A stretch of 64,000 nt of DNA from Bacillota bacterium (lineage in GTDB: Bacteria > Bacillota > Clostridia > Lachnospirales > Lachnospiraceae): contig JAEZLH010000009.1 of assembly GCA_023435895.1 (NCBI GenBank), forward strand, positions 62,001-126,000. The letters run 5' to 3'. The notes beneath the pieces were generated by a model. The model ran no database searches, was not told where the DNA came from, and was given only the letters and a program-made list of their open reading frames with translations. This document shows, in pieces, positions 9,189 to 17,954 of the stretch. The translations under genes were made by a program, and so were the position numbers. Within the stretch, counting starts at the first letter, position 1. Every line of letters begins with the position of its first letter.

Positions 9189-10322
9189 CTAATCCTGGCT
9201 ACTAACAAATCCTTCTAATTTCTGTTTCTTGAATTCCTTATATCGTTTTGCTCTGATTGCCTCTCTGATTTCTTCCATCATATTATTATAAAAGTATAGA
9301 TTATGAAGTACCAATAAGCGCATTCCAAGCATTTCTTTTGCTTTGAGCAAATGTCTGATATAGGATCTGCTATAATGCTGACACGCCGGACAGCCACAGC
9401 CATCCTCTATGGGTCTGGAATCTCGTTCGTATTTAGCATTCAACAGATTCATTTTACCATAATTGGTGTATGCATGTCCATGTCTTCCGTTACGAGAAGG
9501 GTAAACACAATCAAAAAAATCAACCCCTCTGTCAACCGCTTCCAATATATTCGCGGGAGTTCCTACCCCCATCAGATATACGGGCTTATTGAGAGGGAGA
9601 TAAGGAACTGTTTCATCTAGGATTCGATACATTTCCTCATGACTTTCTCCTACTGCTAGTCCTCCAAGAGCATAACCGTCAAGATCCATTTCGGAGATTC
9701 GTTTGGCATGTTCAATACGGATATCCTCAAAGGTACCCCCCTGATTGATTCCAAATAACATCTGTTTCTTGTTAATGGTATCCTCCAGACCATTCAGCCT
9801 GTCCATTTCCTTCTTACAGCGTTCTAGCCAGCGAGTGGTACGGTCAACGGAATTTTGCATATATTCTCTGGTTGCCGGATGTGGAGGGCATTCATCAAAT
9901 GCCATTGCAATGGTGGATGCAAGATTAGACTGAATCTGCATGCTCTCTTCCGGTCCCATAAATATCTTCTTACCGTCAATATGGGAGCTAAAATAAACAC
10001 CTTCCTCTTTAATCTTACGCAGTCCTGCCAACGAAAACACTTGAAAACCGCCGGAATCAGTAAGAATGGGCTTATCCCATACCATGAACTTGTGAAGTCC
10101 ACCCATATCTTTTACAACCTTATCACCCGGTCTTACATGAAGATGATAGGTGTTGGATAATTCAACCTGTGTTTTAACCTGGTGTAAATCCATTGTGGAT
10201 ACTGCACCCTTAATCGCTGCTGCCGTTCCAACATTCATGAATACCGGGGTCTGTATTGTCCCATGGACGGTGTCAAACTCACTGCTCTTCGCTTTTCCGT
10301 CCTGTTCGATAATTCTGTACAT
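9189..10322 (-). CDS. tgt: Queuine tRNA-ribosyltransferase
   Basis: 377 aa. Tgt exchanges guanine 34 of GUN-anticodon tRNAs for preQ1 in bacteria. Visible motifs: LTDSGGFQVFSL with the active Asp89, GVDFFDCVYPSRNGRHG carrying the nucleophilic Asp, and the zinc site CGCPACQHYSRSYIRHLLKA plus a later His (LHNLYFYN). Start MYRI is the usual family start and is preceded by TAGGAAC. It leads the operon with yajC. Length is normal for bacterial Tgt. No preQ1 riboswitch was seen upstream. Confidence 0.97.
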   Translation of the reverse strand: MYRIIEQDGKAKSSEFDTVHGTIQTPVFMNVGTAAAIKGAVSTMDLHQVKTQVELSNTYHLHVRPGDKVVKDMGGLHKFMVWDKPILTDSGGFQVFSLAGLRKIKEEGVYFSSHIDGKKIFMGPEESMQIQSNLASTIAMAFDECPPHPATREYMQNSVDRTTRWLERCKKEMDRLNGLEDTINKKQMLFGINQGGTFEDIRIEHAKRISEMDLDGYALGGLAVGESHEEMYRILDETVPYLPLNKPVYLMGVGTPANILEAVDRGVDFFDCVYPSRNGRHGHAYTNYGKMNLLNAKYERDSRPIEDGCGCPACQHYSRSYIRHLLKAKEMLGMRLLVLHNLYFYNNMMEEIREAIRAKRYKEFKKQKLEGFVSSQD

Positions 10323-10396
10323 AATTTTTTGTTCCTACTTTCCATATTTCAGGAAGCCGCCCTCTCCAATATTAATTAAATAAGGCATTTTCCGTC

Positions 10397-10424
10397 ATTA
10401 TAACATCACAAGTATACCTTTAAA
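10397..10424 (-). promoter_or_regulatory. Possible promoter of tgt-yajC
   Basis: On the minus strand TTTAAA (10424-10419), a 16-bp spacer and TATAAT (10402-10397) lie about 75 bases upstream of the tgt start. The -35 box is weak. Confidence 0.45.
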
Positions 10425-10617
10425 CTCCTATCTTTTCAACAAAAATATATAAATCTCTTATGGGATAATCAATTTTGGGGGAACCACTTTATATAGCTAG
10501 CTATTATTAGCTATATCATTGTACACTAGCTTTCCCAATATTATAAATTTGTTACAAAACTGCTTGATATATTTTGAATCATACGCTCATAAAAGGCTAT
10601 AGTGTGACTATAAAAAA

Positions 10618-10826
10618 ATATTACTGTTCCCTCTCCATCCAAAACTTGGCATATGATTTCGATAAATGATTTCTGAAAAGGAGTATTTGCATTCGTCGGT
10701 ATTTAGGCTCTGTCTTTTAGAGCCTTATGTACCGCTACGTAATGCAACTAAGCGAAAGCGGCTCCGCTTCGGAAAACATTTGTCGAAATCATATCCCAGG
10801 CTTTGACTGGGGAGGAATAACTATAA
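10618..10826. repeat. 209-bp branched inverted-repeat element
   Basis: Arms of about 50 bp (10618-10668 and 10777-10826) are imperfect reverse complements; the best block is CATATGATTTCGATAAATG against CATTTGTCGAAATCATATCC. The GC-richer centre holds two further hairpins: a stem TGCATTCGTCGGTA / TACCGCTACGTAATGCA closed by AGGCTCT/AGAGCCT (10692-10748), and CGAAAGCGG/CCGCTTCG (10753-10771). The whole would fold as a three-way junction. It contains no open reading frame. It could be a MITE-like element or a structured RNA; it lies about 120 bp upstream of the GGDEF-EAL gene. Confidence 0.7.
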
Positions 10827-10944
10827 AAAAGTAAATGAAAGACATTTTACTTCCAAAATCCATTGCTTTATTTTGGCAATATTGGTAGAATAGATACGTT
10901 AGTTATCAATATAAGTAGTATTTTAGATATACGGGAGGTTAATA

Positions 10945-13431
10945 ATGTCAATAAGAAAAACGATTCAAATAATATTGATCATTACATCTATGATACCCGT
11001 CATATTTGTGTCTATCATCGCTCATAGAATATTAACCGACAAAGTTATTACCGAAAATAGTGAATATTTAAAACGAACAGCCGAGATGAATGTATCCGGA
11101 ATAAATTCCTTAATCAACATACAAAAAACAGAGCTTTCCCTTCTATCCTTACATAATCAAGTGATTGAATCACTCAATGAGAATCAAGTAGATAATAAAC
11201 CAGCACCTGCCACGGTCAATACTTTACTGTCCGCAAGAAAAAGTAATTATCAGGACAGCATTAACATATCTCTTTATAACCGAAAAGGCGAAATAATTGG
11301 TAGTTCAAACCCTAACCTGATTTCTTCCTATGCCGGCGACAATGAAACCTTTCGCTATATTATGAATCACAAAACTTCGGTTATTGATCCCGGGAAATTA
11401 AAAGAAAAGATGATTGCCGGTCACGAAAATTATACCTTTGAAATTGGTTCACCCGTCATGGATCGTTCAACCAATACGGTAATCGGATGCGTTATCAGTA
11501 CCATATCAACCTCGTATTTTAATAGTATCCTTAATTCTGTAAAAGTTGGTAATACCGGTACCCCCATCCTGCTAAACAATGATGGAACTATTCTATATCA
11601 TCGTGATTCTACTCAGATTGGTCATACTATTGATAATATTAATACTGTAAGAATTACAACAAATTACCTAACAGACCCCAAGTCTTCTAGTGGATCATTC
11701 AATCACTTTGTGGAACACAAGAAGGAGGCCTTTGGGTACAGCCTCATCCCGGAACTGAATATGATTTTACTGGTAAAGCAAGATCTTAATGAGATTAGTT
11801 CTGTAACCAATGTAATCCTGCAATTACTCACCGTAGTATGCGTTCTAATCTTTGTAATGGTTACTTTTATCGCCAACAAGCTTTCCAGAATGCTAACCGA
11901 TCCCATCATAGCTCTTCGTGATACCATGAGAATCGCTTCGGACGGTAATCTGACAGTGCAGTCCAATATAAAGATCAACAATGAGCTTGGAGAGCTTTCC
12001 AAGAATTTTAATAAAATGCTGCATATTATTAAGACAAATTACGAGGATCTGGAATCCATGCACGATGAATTGTTGGCAAATGAAGAACAGCTGCGTACGA
12101 ATTATGAGCACATTGAATTTCTTGCCTATCACGATACCTTAACAAAGCTTCCCAACAAATTGGCTTTTCTTGACAATGTAAATGCCATATTAGAATCCTC
12201 CTGTTCCACTGAACTTTGCCATGCGGTATATTTTGTAGATTTGGATAATTTTAAGACTGTTAATGATACCCTTGGTCATGAGTACGGTGATAAACTATTA
12301 GCGAAGACAGCCCATATACTAACTTCCTTACTGGATTGTGATGGAATGATTGCAAGAGCAGGTGGTGATGAATTCCTATTATTTAAAGAAGATATTTCTT
12401 CCCCTGAAGAAGCAAGCCAATTTGCTGCCTCCATTATTAATCGCTTCACCAGTCCTTTGGATTTGAACGGGGAGGTTGTTTATGTATCTATGAGTATCGG
12501 AATCGCCCTTTATCCTGAAAATGGCATAACCTCCAATGATCTGATTAAAAACGCAGACATTGCCATGTATAAGTCAAAGGATACCGGAAAGAATAAATTT
12601 ACCCTCTTTGATAAAAAAATGGAAGAGGAACTAAATCGAAATACAATGGTTTTAGAAGTTCTGAGAGGTGCCATTGAAAACAATGAAATTTATGTGGAAT
12701 ATCAGCCCCTCCTAGAGCTTTCATCAAATTCTGTTATTGCCTTTGAGGCATTGATGAGAATTAAAAGCGAACGTCTCGGGATCATTTCTCCCAGTGAGTT
12801 CATTCCGATTGCAGAAGAAAGTGGAATTATCATTGAACTTAGTGCGTGGTTGTTAAAAGAAGTATGTACCTTTAACCGTCATCTCCTTGATAATGGAATG
12901 CTTCCGCGTCACGTATCCGTTAATATTTCTTCTGTACAGATTAACCGGCCAGGCTTTATATCTGTGTTGTCCGATATCTTGGAACAAAGCAAGATTCCCC
13001 CTCAGTTCCTGGAATTAGAGATAACGGAAAGCACTTTAGTTTCCTCAATTATGGATGCAACCATGCTGCTTAGCCAATTACAGGATCTTGGTGTCAGAAT
13101 CTCTCTAGATGATTTCGGCACAGGTTATTCTTCACTGAATTACTTAACCAGTATGCCAATTAATACTTTAAAGATTGACAAATCCTTTATCGATCATATT
13201 TGTACCAATCAAAAGGATGCCTGCATAGCAGAGTCAATCATTCAATTAGCACATAGTTTGGACATAACTGTAGTTGCTGAAGGGGTGGAGGAAGAAAATC
13301 AATTACTGGAATTAAAGAAGATGCGATGTGACGTTATTCAAGGTTATGTCTACAGTCGACCACTTTCTGCCAACGCCCTCATCGACATTCTCAAAGAAGA
13401 TGACCTAATCACTCAAAATACACTATTTTGA
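10945..13431 (+). CDS. Membrane GGDEF-EAL protein (diguanylate cyclase/phosphodiesterase) with Cache sensor and HAMP
   Basis: 828 aa. A membrane helix at 7-28, an extracellular double-Cache-like sensor (about 30-285), a second helix near 287-310 and a HAMP linker lead to a GGDEF domain (motif RAGGDEF, residues 471-477) and an EAL domain (FEALMRI at 600). Both catalytic motifs look intact: EAL partners NISSVQI, ELEITESTL, LDDFGTGYSSL, LKIDKSFID and VAEGVE are all present. The inhibitory RxxD site upstream of GGDEF is absent. It could make or degrade c-di-GMP; proteins of this build often favour one activity. The ligand is unknown. GGGAGG precedes the ATG, and a strong terminator follows. Confidence 0.94.
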   Translation: MSIRKTIQIILIITSMIPVIFVSIIAHRILTDKVITENSEYLKRTAEMNVSGINSLINIQKTELSLLSLHNQVIESLNENQVDNKPAPATVNTLLSARKSNYQDSINISLYNRKGEIIGSSNPNLISSYAGDNETFRYIMNHKTSVIDPGKLKEKMIAGHENYTFEIGSPVMDRSTNTVIGCVISTISTSYFNSILNSVKVGNTGTPILLNNDGTILYHRDSTQIGHTIDNINTVRITTNYLTDPKSSSGSFNHFVEHKKEAFGYSLIPELNMILLVKQDLNEISSVTNVILQLLTVVCVLIFVMVTFIANKLSRMLTDPIIALRDTMRIASDGNLTVQSNIKINNELGELSKNFNKMLHIIKTNYEDLESMHDELLANEEQLRTNYEHIEFLAYHDTLTKLPNKLAFLDNVNAILESSCSTELCHAVYFVDLDNFKTVNDTLGHEYGDKLLAKTAHILTSLLDCDGMIARAGGDEFLLFKEDISSPEEASQFAASIINRFTSPLDLNGEVVYVSMSIGIALYPENGITSNDLIKNADIAMYKSKDTGKNKFTLFDKKMEEELNRNTMVLEVLRGAIENNEIYVEYQPLLELSSNSVIAFEALMRIKSERLGIISPSEFIPIAEESGIIIELSAWLLKEVCTFNRHLLDNGMLPRHVSVNISSVQINRPGFISVLSDILEQSKIPPQFLELEITESTLVSSIMDATMLLSQLQDLGVRISLDDFGTGYSSLNYLTSMPINTLKIDKSFIDHICTNQKDACIAESIIQLAHSLDITVVAEGVEEENQLLELKKMRCDVIQGYVYSRPLSANALIDILKEDDLITQNTLF

Positions 13432-13510
13432 TACCTCATATGATACAAAGTAATAACTTGGTAGTTCGTTGAGGATAATTGATATCTGAATTTTATATCA
13501 TACCTATAAG

Positions 13511-13543
13511 AAGGCGAGTTGCATGAATGCACCCGCCTTTTCT
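13511..13543. terminator. Terminator shared by convergent GGDEF-EAL and fba genes
   Basis: AGGCGAGTTGCAT and ATGCACCCGCCT (13512-13538) form a 12-13 bp stem with a two-base loop, followed by TTTTCTT on the + strand. It lies between convergent genes, with a weaker T-rich side on the minus strand. Confidence 0.75.
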
Positions 13544-13590
13544 TATATTGTATTTTCTGATTCACTTACCATCTCACTATTACGAGTGCA

Positions 13591-14529
13591 TTACTCTATC
13601 TTACCGGCACAGCCCAGTACATTGGTAATTTTATGCTTTACCAATGTCTTAATATTATTCCTAGCCGGGGTCAGATACTGTCTGGGGTCGAAATGGTTGG
13701 GATTTTTAGCAAAGTACTCTCTTACACCTGCAGTAAATGCAAGTCTCAAATCAGAATCAATATTGATTTTACAAACTGCCATGGAAGCTGCTTGTCTTAA
13801 CATATCTTCCGGAATACCGATTGCATCATCAAGCTTTCCTCCAAATTGATTAATGATATCCACGTATTCTTTGGATACTGAAGATGCTCCATGTAAAACG
13901 ATTGGATAATTGGGTAGCCTTTTTGCTACCTCTTCCAAAATATCAAAGCGTAGTTGAGGCTTCTGACCCGGTTTGAATTTAAACGCCCCATGACTGGTTC
14001 CAATTGCGATAGCCAGTGAATCAACACCAGTTCTTGTAACGAACTCCTCTACTTCCTCCGGTCTGGTATAGGATGCATTTTCAGCTGACACATTTACATC
14101 ATCTTCAATCCCCGCTAATTTGCCTAGTTCTCCTTCTACCACGCATCCATGGTCGTGGGCGTACTCCACAACCTTTTTGGTAAGGATGATGTTATCCTCA
14201 AAGCTATGTTTTGACCCATCAATCATTACCGATGTAAATCCTCCATCAATACATGATTTGCATATCTCGAAATCATCTCCATGATCTAAATGAAGCGCAA
14301 TTGGAAGATCCGTATCAATTAAGGCAGCTTCTACCAATTTCACAAGATAAGCATGTTTTGCATACTTTCTTGCTCCCGCCGATACCTGCAAAATAACAGG
14401 AGCTTTTAATTCCTTGGCTGCTTCCGTAATACCCTGAACAATCTCCATGTTGTTCACATTAAACGCTCCGATTGCATAGCCTCCTGCATATGCTTTTTCA
14501 AACATTTCCTTCGTCGTAACAAATGGCAT
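13591..14529 (-). CDS. fba: Class II fructose-1,6-bisphosphate aldolase
   Basis: 312 aa from the preferred start MPFVTTKEMF; an in-frame Met 11 codons upstream lacks a good ribosome binding site, while GGAAGG sits properly before this one. Class II features: LHLDHGDDFE (metal-binding His and catalytic Asp), VEGELGKLAG, IAIGTSHGAFKF, VLHGASSV (phosphate-binding) and KINIDSDLRLAF. The enzyme is a Zn-dependent aldolase that cleaves fructose-1,6-bisphosphate to GAP and DHAP in glycolysis. It is monocistronic and shares a terminator region with the convergent GGDEF-EAL gene. Confidence 0.96.
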   Translation of the reverse strand: MPFVTTKEMFEKAYAGGYAIGAFNVNNMEIVQGITEAAKELKAPVILQVSAGARKYAKHAYLVKLVEAALIDTDLPIALHLDHGDDFEICKSCIDGGFTSVMIDGSKHSFEDNIILTKKVVEYAHDHGCVVEGELGKLAGIEDDVNVSAENASYTRPEEVEEFVTRTGVDSLAIAIGTSHGAFKFKPGQKPQLRFDILEEVAKRLPNYPIVLHGASSVSKEYVDIINQFGGKLDDAIGIPEDMLRQAASMAVCKINIDSDLRLAFTAGVREYFAKNPNHFDPRQYLTPARNNIKTLVKHKITNVLGCAGKIE

Positions 14530-14644
14530 AATATCCTTCCCTTCTATGTAATTATTTTCCATATAATTATAGCATAAATTTTACATTTGAAAAGACTTTT
14601 TCTCCATCCGTATAGATTTTTTCAATCCACTCATTATTATTATC

Positions 14645-14670
14645 ACTTCTTTCTGGCTATTCATATAATA
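14645..14670 (+). promoter_or_regulatory. Possible sporulation (sigma-K/E type) promoter
   Basis: CATATAATA (14662-14670) matches the sigma-K -10 pattern CATAnnnTA exactly and sigma-E CATACAnT in seven of eight positions. An AC lies 15 bp upstream (14645-14646), one base short of the usual sigma-K spacing. Position fits the Pro-rich gene 80 bases downstream. Confidence 0.4.
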
Positions 14671-14748
14671 AATTAACATCTGATCAACTCCAATGAAAAT
14701 TACTCACTATGAATTCTAATAATAATAAATGAAAAGGAGTAATGTATA

Positions 14749-15123
14749 ATGGTATCGATAAACGATAACAGCCGCCATCATGGTCATGGACATAAGCACG
14801 ATGGTTGGCCTCCAAGGCCGCCCTTGCCACCTCCTTATCCTCCAAAGCCACCCTATCCACCTGGTCCTTTTCCACCCGGTCCTTTTCCTCCGGGCCCCTA
14901 TCCTCCTGGTCCTTACCCTCCTGGTCCCTATCCTCCTGGTCCTTATCCGCCTGGTCCTTATCCGCCTGGTCCTTATCCGCCTGGCCCTTATCCGCCTGGC
15001 CCTTATCCTCCGGGTCCTTATCCTCCAAGACCTTTCCCTCCGGGTCCTTATCCTCCGAGACCTTTCCCTCCGGGTCCTTATCCTCCAAGACCCTATCCTC
15101 CCCGTAAGGATCGCTATAAATAG
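14749..15123 (+). CDS. Pro-Gly-Tyr repeat protein, possible spore coat/surface protein
   Basis: 124 aa. A short His-rich head (SRHHGHGHKHDGW) is followed by about 15 tandem PPGPYP/PPGPFP-type hexapeptides and a basic tail (KDRYK). There is no signal peptide or membrane helix. A strong AAAGGAG lies 9 bases before the ATG and the frame ends cleanly, so this is the real gene; the long open frames on the other strand here are by-products of the 18-bp repeat. Low-complexity Pro/Gly/Tyr and His-rich proteins are typical of spore coats and other extracellular assemblies, and the upstream sequence fits a mother-cell sigma factor. Function is inferred from composition only. Confidence 0.75.
   Translation: MVSINDNSRHHGHGHKHDGWPPRPPLPPPYPPKPPYPPGPFPPGPFPPGPYPPGPYPPGPYPPGPYPPGPYPPGPYPPGPYPPGPYPPGPYPPRPFPPGPYPPRPFPPGPYPPRPYPPRKDRYK
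14869..15110 (+). repeat. 18-bp minisatellite encoding PPGPYP units
   Basis: About 13 copies of an 18-bp unit (CCTCCTGGTCCTTAT-type) in frame inside the Pro-rich gene. Synonymous and Y/F or G/R changes separate the copies. Copy number is likely unstable by slippage. Confidence 0.9.
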
Positions 15124-15255
15124 TGATAGCAAACCGGATTATCCTGTTTTGCATTACTTATAACTGTACTGTAAATAAAGATCCTGCAATTGCCAAGAGC
15201 CATCATCGATCAATATAATTTTTCATAGCTAATTCCTAACCCAAAACATTGCTAT

Positions 15256-15307
15256 AACTAATCAAGGGAGTATTAACAATAAAAAGTTAATACTCCCTTG
15301 ATTAGTT
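15256..15307. repeat. Perfect 22-bp inverted repeat
   Basis: Arms 15256-15277 and 15286-15307 are exact reverse complements (core AATCAAGGGAGTATTAAC) around an 8-nt A-rich loop. No T-run follows on either side, so it is not a classic terminator. It lies between the Pro-rich gene and the thioesterase gene and may act as an mRNA 3' stabiliser or weak terminator. Confidence 0.8.
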
Positions 15308-15384
15308 ATTCATAACAGTTTAAAATAAGCATGTCAAAAGATAATTATATAAAGCATTACCTATGAAAGATGAGGTCACTTCCT

Positions 15385-15855
15385 ATGAATTCAAAACATG
15401 TATCCGATTCACTGACAGAGCAAGTACAGATTATCATGCCTTCCCACAATAACGGCTCTAATCGATTATTCGGTGGTCAGTTAGTAGAATGGATTGATAT
15501 AGTTGCCTCCGTAGTGGCAAGACGCCATTCTGGTTGTAATGTAACAACTGCTGCAATTGATAATCTTCAATTTAAAGCCGGTGCTTTTATGAATAATACC
15601 TTAGTATTAATTGGACGCATTACCTATGTAGGAAAAACTTCAATGGAGATTCGCGTTGATACTTATGTGGAAGATTTGAACGGAATACGTAAGGTCGTTA
15701 ACCGCGCTTACGTTGTAATGGTTGCATTAGACGACGAAGATCATCCCACCTCGGTTCCGGGCTTAATTCTCGAAACAGAATCAGAGCGTGCCGAATGGGA
15801 GGCAGGAACCAGAAGACATTCCCTTCGTATTGCCAGAAGAAAAGAAGGATATTAA
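15385..15855 (+). CDS. Hotdog-fold acyl-CoA thioesterase
   Basis: 156 aa from the Met following GATGAGGT; an ATG five codons upstream overlaps that ribosome binding site and is less likely. Family motifs of the YciA/YkhA-type acyl-CoA hydrolases: NRLFGGQLVEWIDIVASVVA near the N-terminus (catalytic Asp in WID), then TTAAIDNLQFKAGA and VGKTSMEIRVDTY. Such enzymes hydrolyse acyl-CoAs in the cytoplasm and adjust CoA pools. The C-terminus is basic. The neighbours give no hint of a specific substrate. Repeat element A follows directly and could end the transcript. Confidence 0.9.
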   Translation: MNSKHVSDSLTEQVQIIMPSHNNGSNRLFGGQLVEWIDIVASVVARRHSGCNVTTAAIDNLQFKAGAFMNNTLVLIGRITYVGKTSMEIRVDTYVEDLNGIRKVVNRAYVVMVALDDEDHPTSVPGLILETESERAEWEAGTRRHSLRIARRKEGY

Positions 15856-15899
15856 CCTATCCTTCTACTTTACACAAATTACCACTTATAATTAATATT

Positions 15900-15980
15900 G
15901 ATTAGGGTGGGTCTGTTTATACTGTGGCAATGGCAAATTGCCCATGGACTCTGTTGAAAGACCCTTTTGACACCCTAATC
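15900..15980 (+). repeat. Dispersed structured repeat, copy A
   Basis: 81 bp bounded by GATTAGGGTG and CACCCTAATC, exact inverted copies. Inside, GGGTCT pairs with AGACCC and GGCAAT with ATTGCC. It contains CTGTTTATACTGTG, the sequence shared with the other copies. A T-rich tract follows, so this copy may work as terminator of the thioesterase gene. Confidence 0.75.
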
Positions 15981-16023
15981 ATTATTCTATTTTAATTTTT
16001 ATATGAACGGATTTTGAATAAAC

Positions 16024-16392
16024 CTACTTGAATTGATCTAATTGATTTTTTCGATTTTCCTGCTTCGCCTTTGCATTTTTAAAGGATTGATCATCCATGT
16101 GATCCGCATTATGATTTAAATATCCCTCCGTATAAAGAAGACGTTTTTCAGTATTATTTTTGTAATTATTATTCACATTGGTTCCATAAATCAAAATATT
16201 TTTCAAATTACTAATTTCTGATTGTCGCTCTCTGTTTCTCTGTTTTGCATGCTCCAAGTTGTCTTTGGAAGATAAAAGCTCAGAGTACTCTTCCAAGTGA
16301 CGCTGAGTTCTGATTTGTTTTTCCATCAGATTCATTAATTGATTTAATTGTCGCTCTTTCTTGCTTATCTCATTATCACCAACAATACTCAT
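16024..16392 (-). CDS. Hypothetical coiled-coil protein
   Basis: 122 aa, highly charged and rich in Gln, Asn, Lys and Glu, without membrane segments, signal peptide or Cys. Residues 5-70 have a heptad-like pattern (NQLMNLMEKQIRTQRHLEEY and beyond), consistent with a coiled coil. GGGAG stands 6 bases before the ATG and the gene is closed by its own stop, so I take it as real. I do not recognise the family. It is alone between the thioesterase and the glycosylase. Confidence 0.65.
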   Translation of the reverse strand: MSIVGDNEISKKERQLNQLMNLMEKQIRTQRHLEEYSELLSSKDNLEHAKQRNRERQSEISNLKNILIYGTNVNNNYKNNTEKRLLYTEGYLNHNADHMDDQSFKNAKAKQENRKNQLDQFK

Positions 16393-16602
16393 AAGCTCTC
16401 CCTTTCTAGTGAATTATCCATACCCTTCGACAGATACCAATCTCCATCTTTCTTTATAAATTTTCAACAAAGTTATGAACTCTCTTTAATTGAAAGAATA
16501 TTTTTCTTGTCCATTTACAAAATAGATTTCCCGCCTATGAATGGATTTATGTTGTGAATAAATTGATAAATTGAATTTCACTGGAACTAAATGAAGATTT
16601 TT

Positions 16603-17433
16603 CTAATTAACGCCTTTCAAATACCTCATATAGTAAAACATATACTGCTGTACAATTCCCGCATACCCCTGATATTTATTCTTGTCAAACTGACCCTCAT
16701 ATATCTCATTAATTACTCTTGAAATCCATACATCCACAGGAAATCCCTCAATGTGATGCAAACCATAGAGTGCAATGCAATTCGCCACTTTTTCCCCAAT
16801 TCCATGTACCTGCTTCAATGCTTTTACGGCTTCCTCAAAGCTTCGGCCCATAAGCTCATCCAAACTCAGTTCTCCCTCTGCTACTGCTTTTGAAGCACGG
16901 ATTATGTATTCATCTCGGTATCCTAATTTTAAGGCTCGCAGCTCTTCCTTATTTGCATTACTAAGTATTTCTGCTCCGGGAAAGGTATAATATATTATTC
17001 CATCAGTAGTAGTTTTTCTCTCTCCATAACGTTCACAGATGGCTTCGATACAATTCTTAATAGCAGGAATATTTTTATTTTGCGAAATAATAAAACTTAT
17101 CATTGCTTCAAAGGGTTCCTGTTTTAGTATTCTTATTCCCCTACCATAATCCGCTGCTTTTCTTAAGAACTGATCTTCTCCATGAAGTAATTCTTCCACA
17201 ATAGTGCGATAATCATAAGTTAAATCAAAATAGTCCTTCCATAACTCATGAAATTCCTCTTCCTCGCAGCTCATTTCCACTGTGTCACCATCAAGTTGAA
17301 CCATTTCAAGATACCTGCCAAAAGCCACAAGCCCATATTTTACTTGATCCGAACTACCTAGCCTCATCATCCGAAAGCACTGTCCAGAATCAGCAATTTG
17401 CACAATATTAAAATTTGCATTTTTAATTATCAT
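16603..17433 (-). CDS. ogg: 8-oxoguanine DNA glycosylase/AP lyase (OGG1 type)
   Basis: 276 aa from MIIKNANF; the open frame runs 23 codons further upstream, but CAGGAG stands 7 bases before this Met. HhH-GPD signature: LKQVHGIGEKVANCIALYGL followed by GFPVDVWISRV, with the catalytic Lys expected in the helix-hairpin-helix region (GEKVANC) and the essential Asp in PVDVW. The N-terminal QIADSGQCFRM matches the OGG_N domain. It removes 8-oxoguanine from DNA in base excision repair. A 13-bp tandem duplication (TGTTACTCCTGTT type, 17435-17461) has copied the ribosome binding site. Confidence 0.93.
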   Translation of the reverse strand: MIIKNANFNIVQIADSGQCFRMMRLGSSDQVKYGLVAFGRYLEMVQLDGDTVEMSCEEEEFHELWKDYFDLTYDYRTIVEELLHGEDQFLRKAADYGRGIRILKQEPFEAMISFIISQNKNIPAIKNCIEAICERYGERKTTTDGIIYYTFPGAEILSNANKEELRALKLGYRDEYIIRASKAVAEGELSLDELMGRSFEEAVKALKQVHGIGEKVANCIALYGLHHIEGFPVDVWISRVINEIYEGQFDKNKYQGYAGIVQQYMFYYMRYLKGVN

Positions 17434-17503
17434 TTTGTTACTCCTGTTTGTTACTCCTGTACGATTGTTGTTAGCGTCTGTGTTATTTTTTAGTCTATTC
17501 ACG

Positions 17504-17939
17504 ATTAAGGTGTCTAAAGGTCATTCAACAGAGTTTCTTATCAGTTTATATAAAGCAAAAGAATGAATGCGTCAATAGAAATGTGTTTGTTATTCTTTTA
17601 TTAACCTTGCTAACTTTTATTTGTTTTTAGTTATTATAACTTGGCAAAGCTATGATAACAAGCCATCTGCAGTAGTAAACCATTTCATAAACTTCCAGAA
17701 TTTAAAGTGATCACATATTTTAGTTCTTTTATCTTATTTATCCTGTTATTAATTCTTATTAGCAACCTCAAATTATTTATTATAAATTGCTTATTATGAA
17801 CTTTATTGTTTTTATTATGAACTTTATAGTTCTTATTACCTTGCTTCACTTTTCTCATATGGCTGATATTACTTGTAAGTCCCCTCATAAAATAGTTCAA
17901 CATTAATATTATTTAATATCAGGTGCATCACAATGCATA
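17504..17939. other. AT-rich intergenic region
   Basis: About 440 bases between the divergent glycosylase and Ldh-2 genes. Very AT-rich, with TTATGAACTTTA-type short direct repeats at about 17795-17835. A 72-codon open frame on the minus strand has biased Asn/Lys composition and no ribosome binding site, and was not accepted. Confidence 0.45.
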
Positions 17940-17954
17940 TCAGGAGGTTATTAA

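Noticed and set aside
14684..15154. Long open frames opposite and out of frame with the Pro-rich gene
   Set aside because: The 18-bp repeat keeps several frames open; only the + strand frame at 14749 has a ribosome binding site.
15256..15307. Inverted repeat as intrinsic terminator
   Set aside because: No T-run on either strand.
17685..17903. 72-codon minus strand open frame
   Set aside because: AT-driven Asn/Lys composition, no ribosome binding site.
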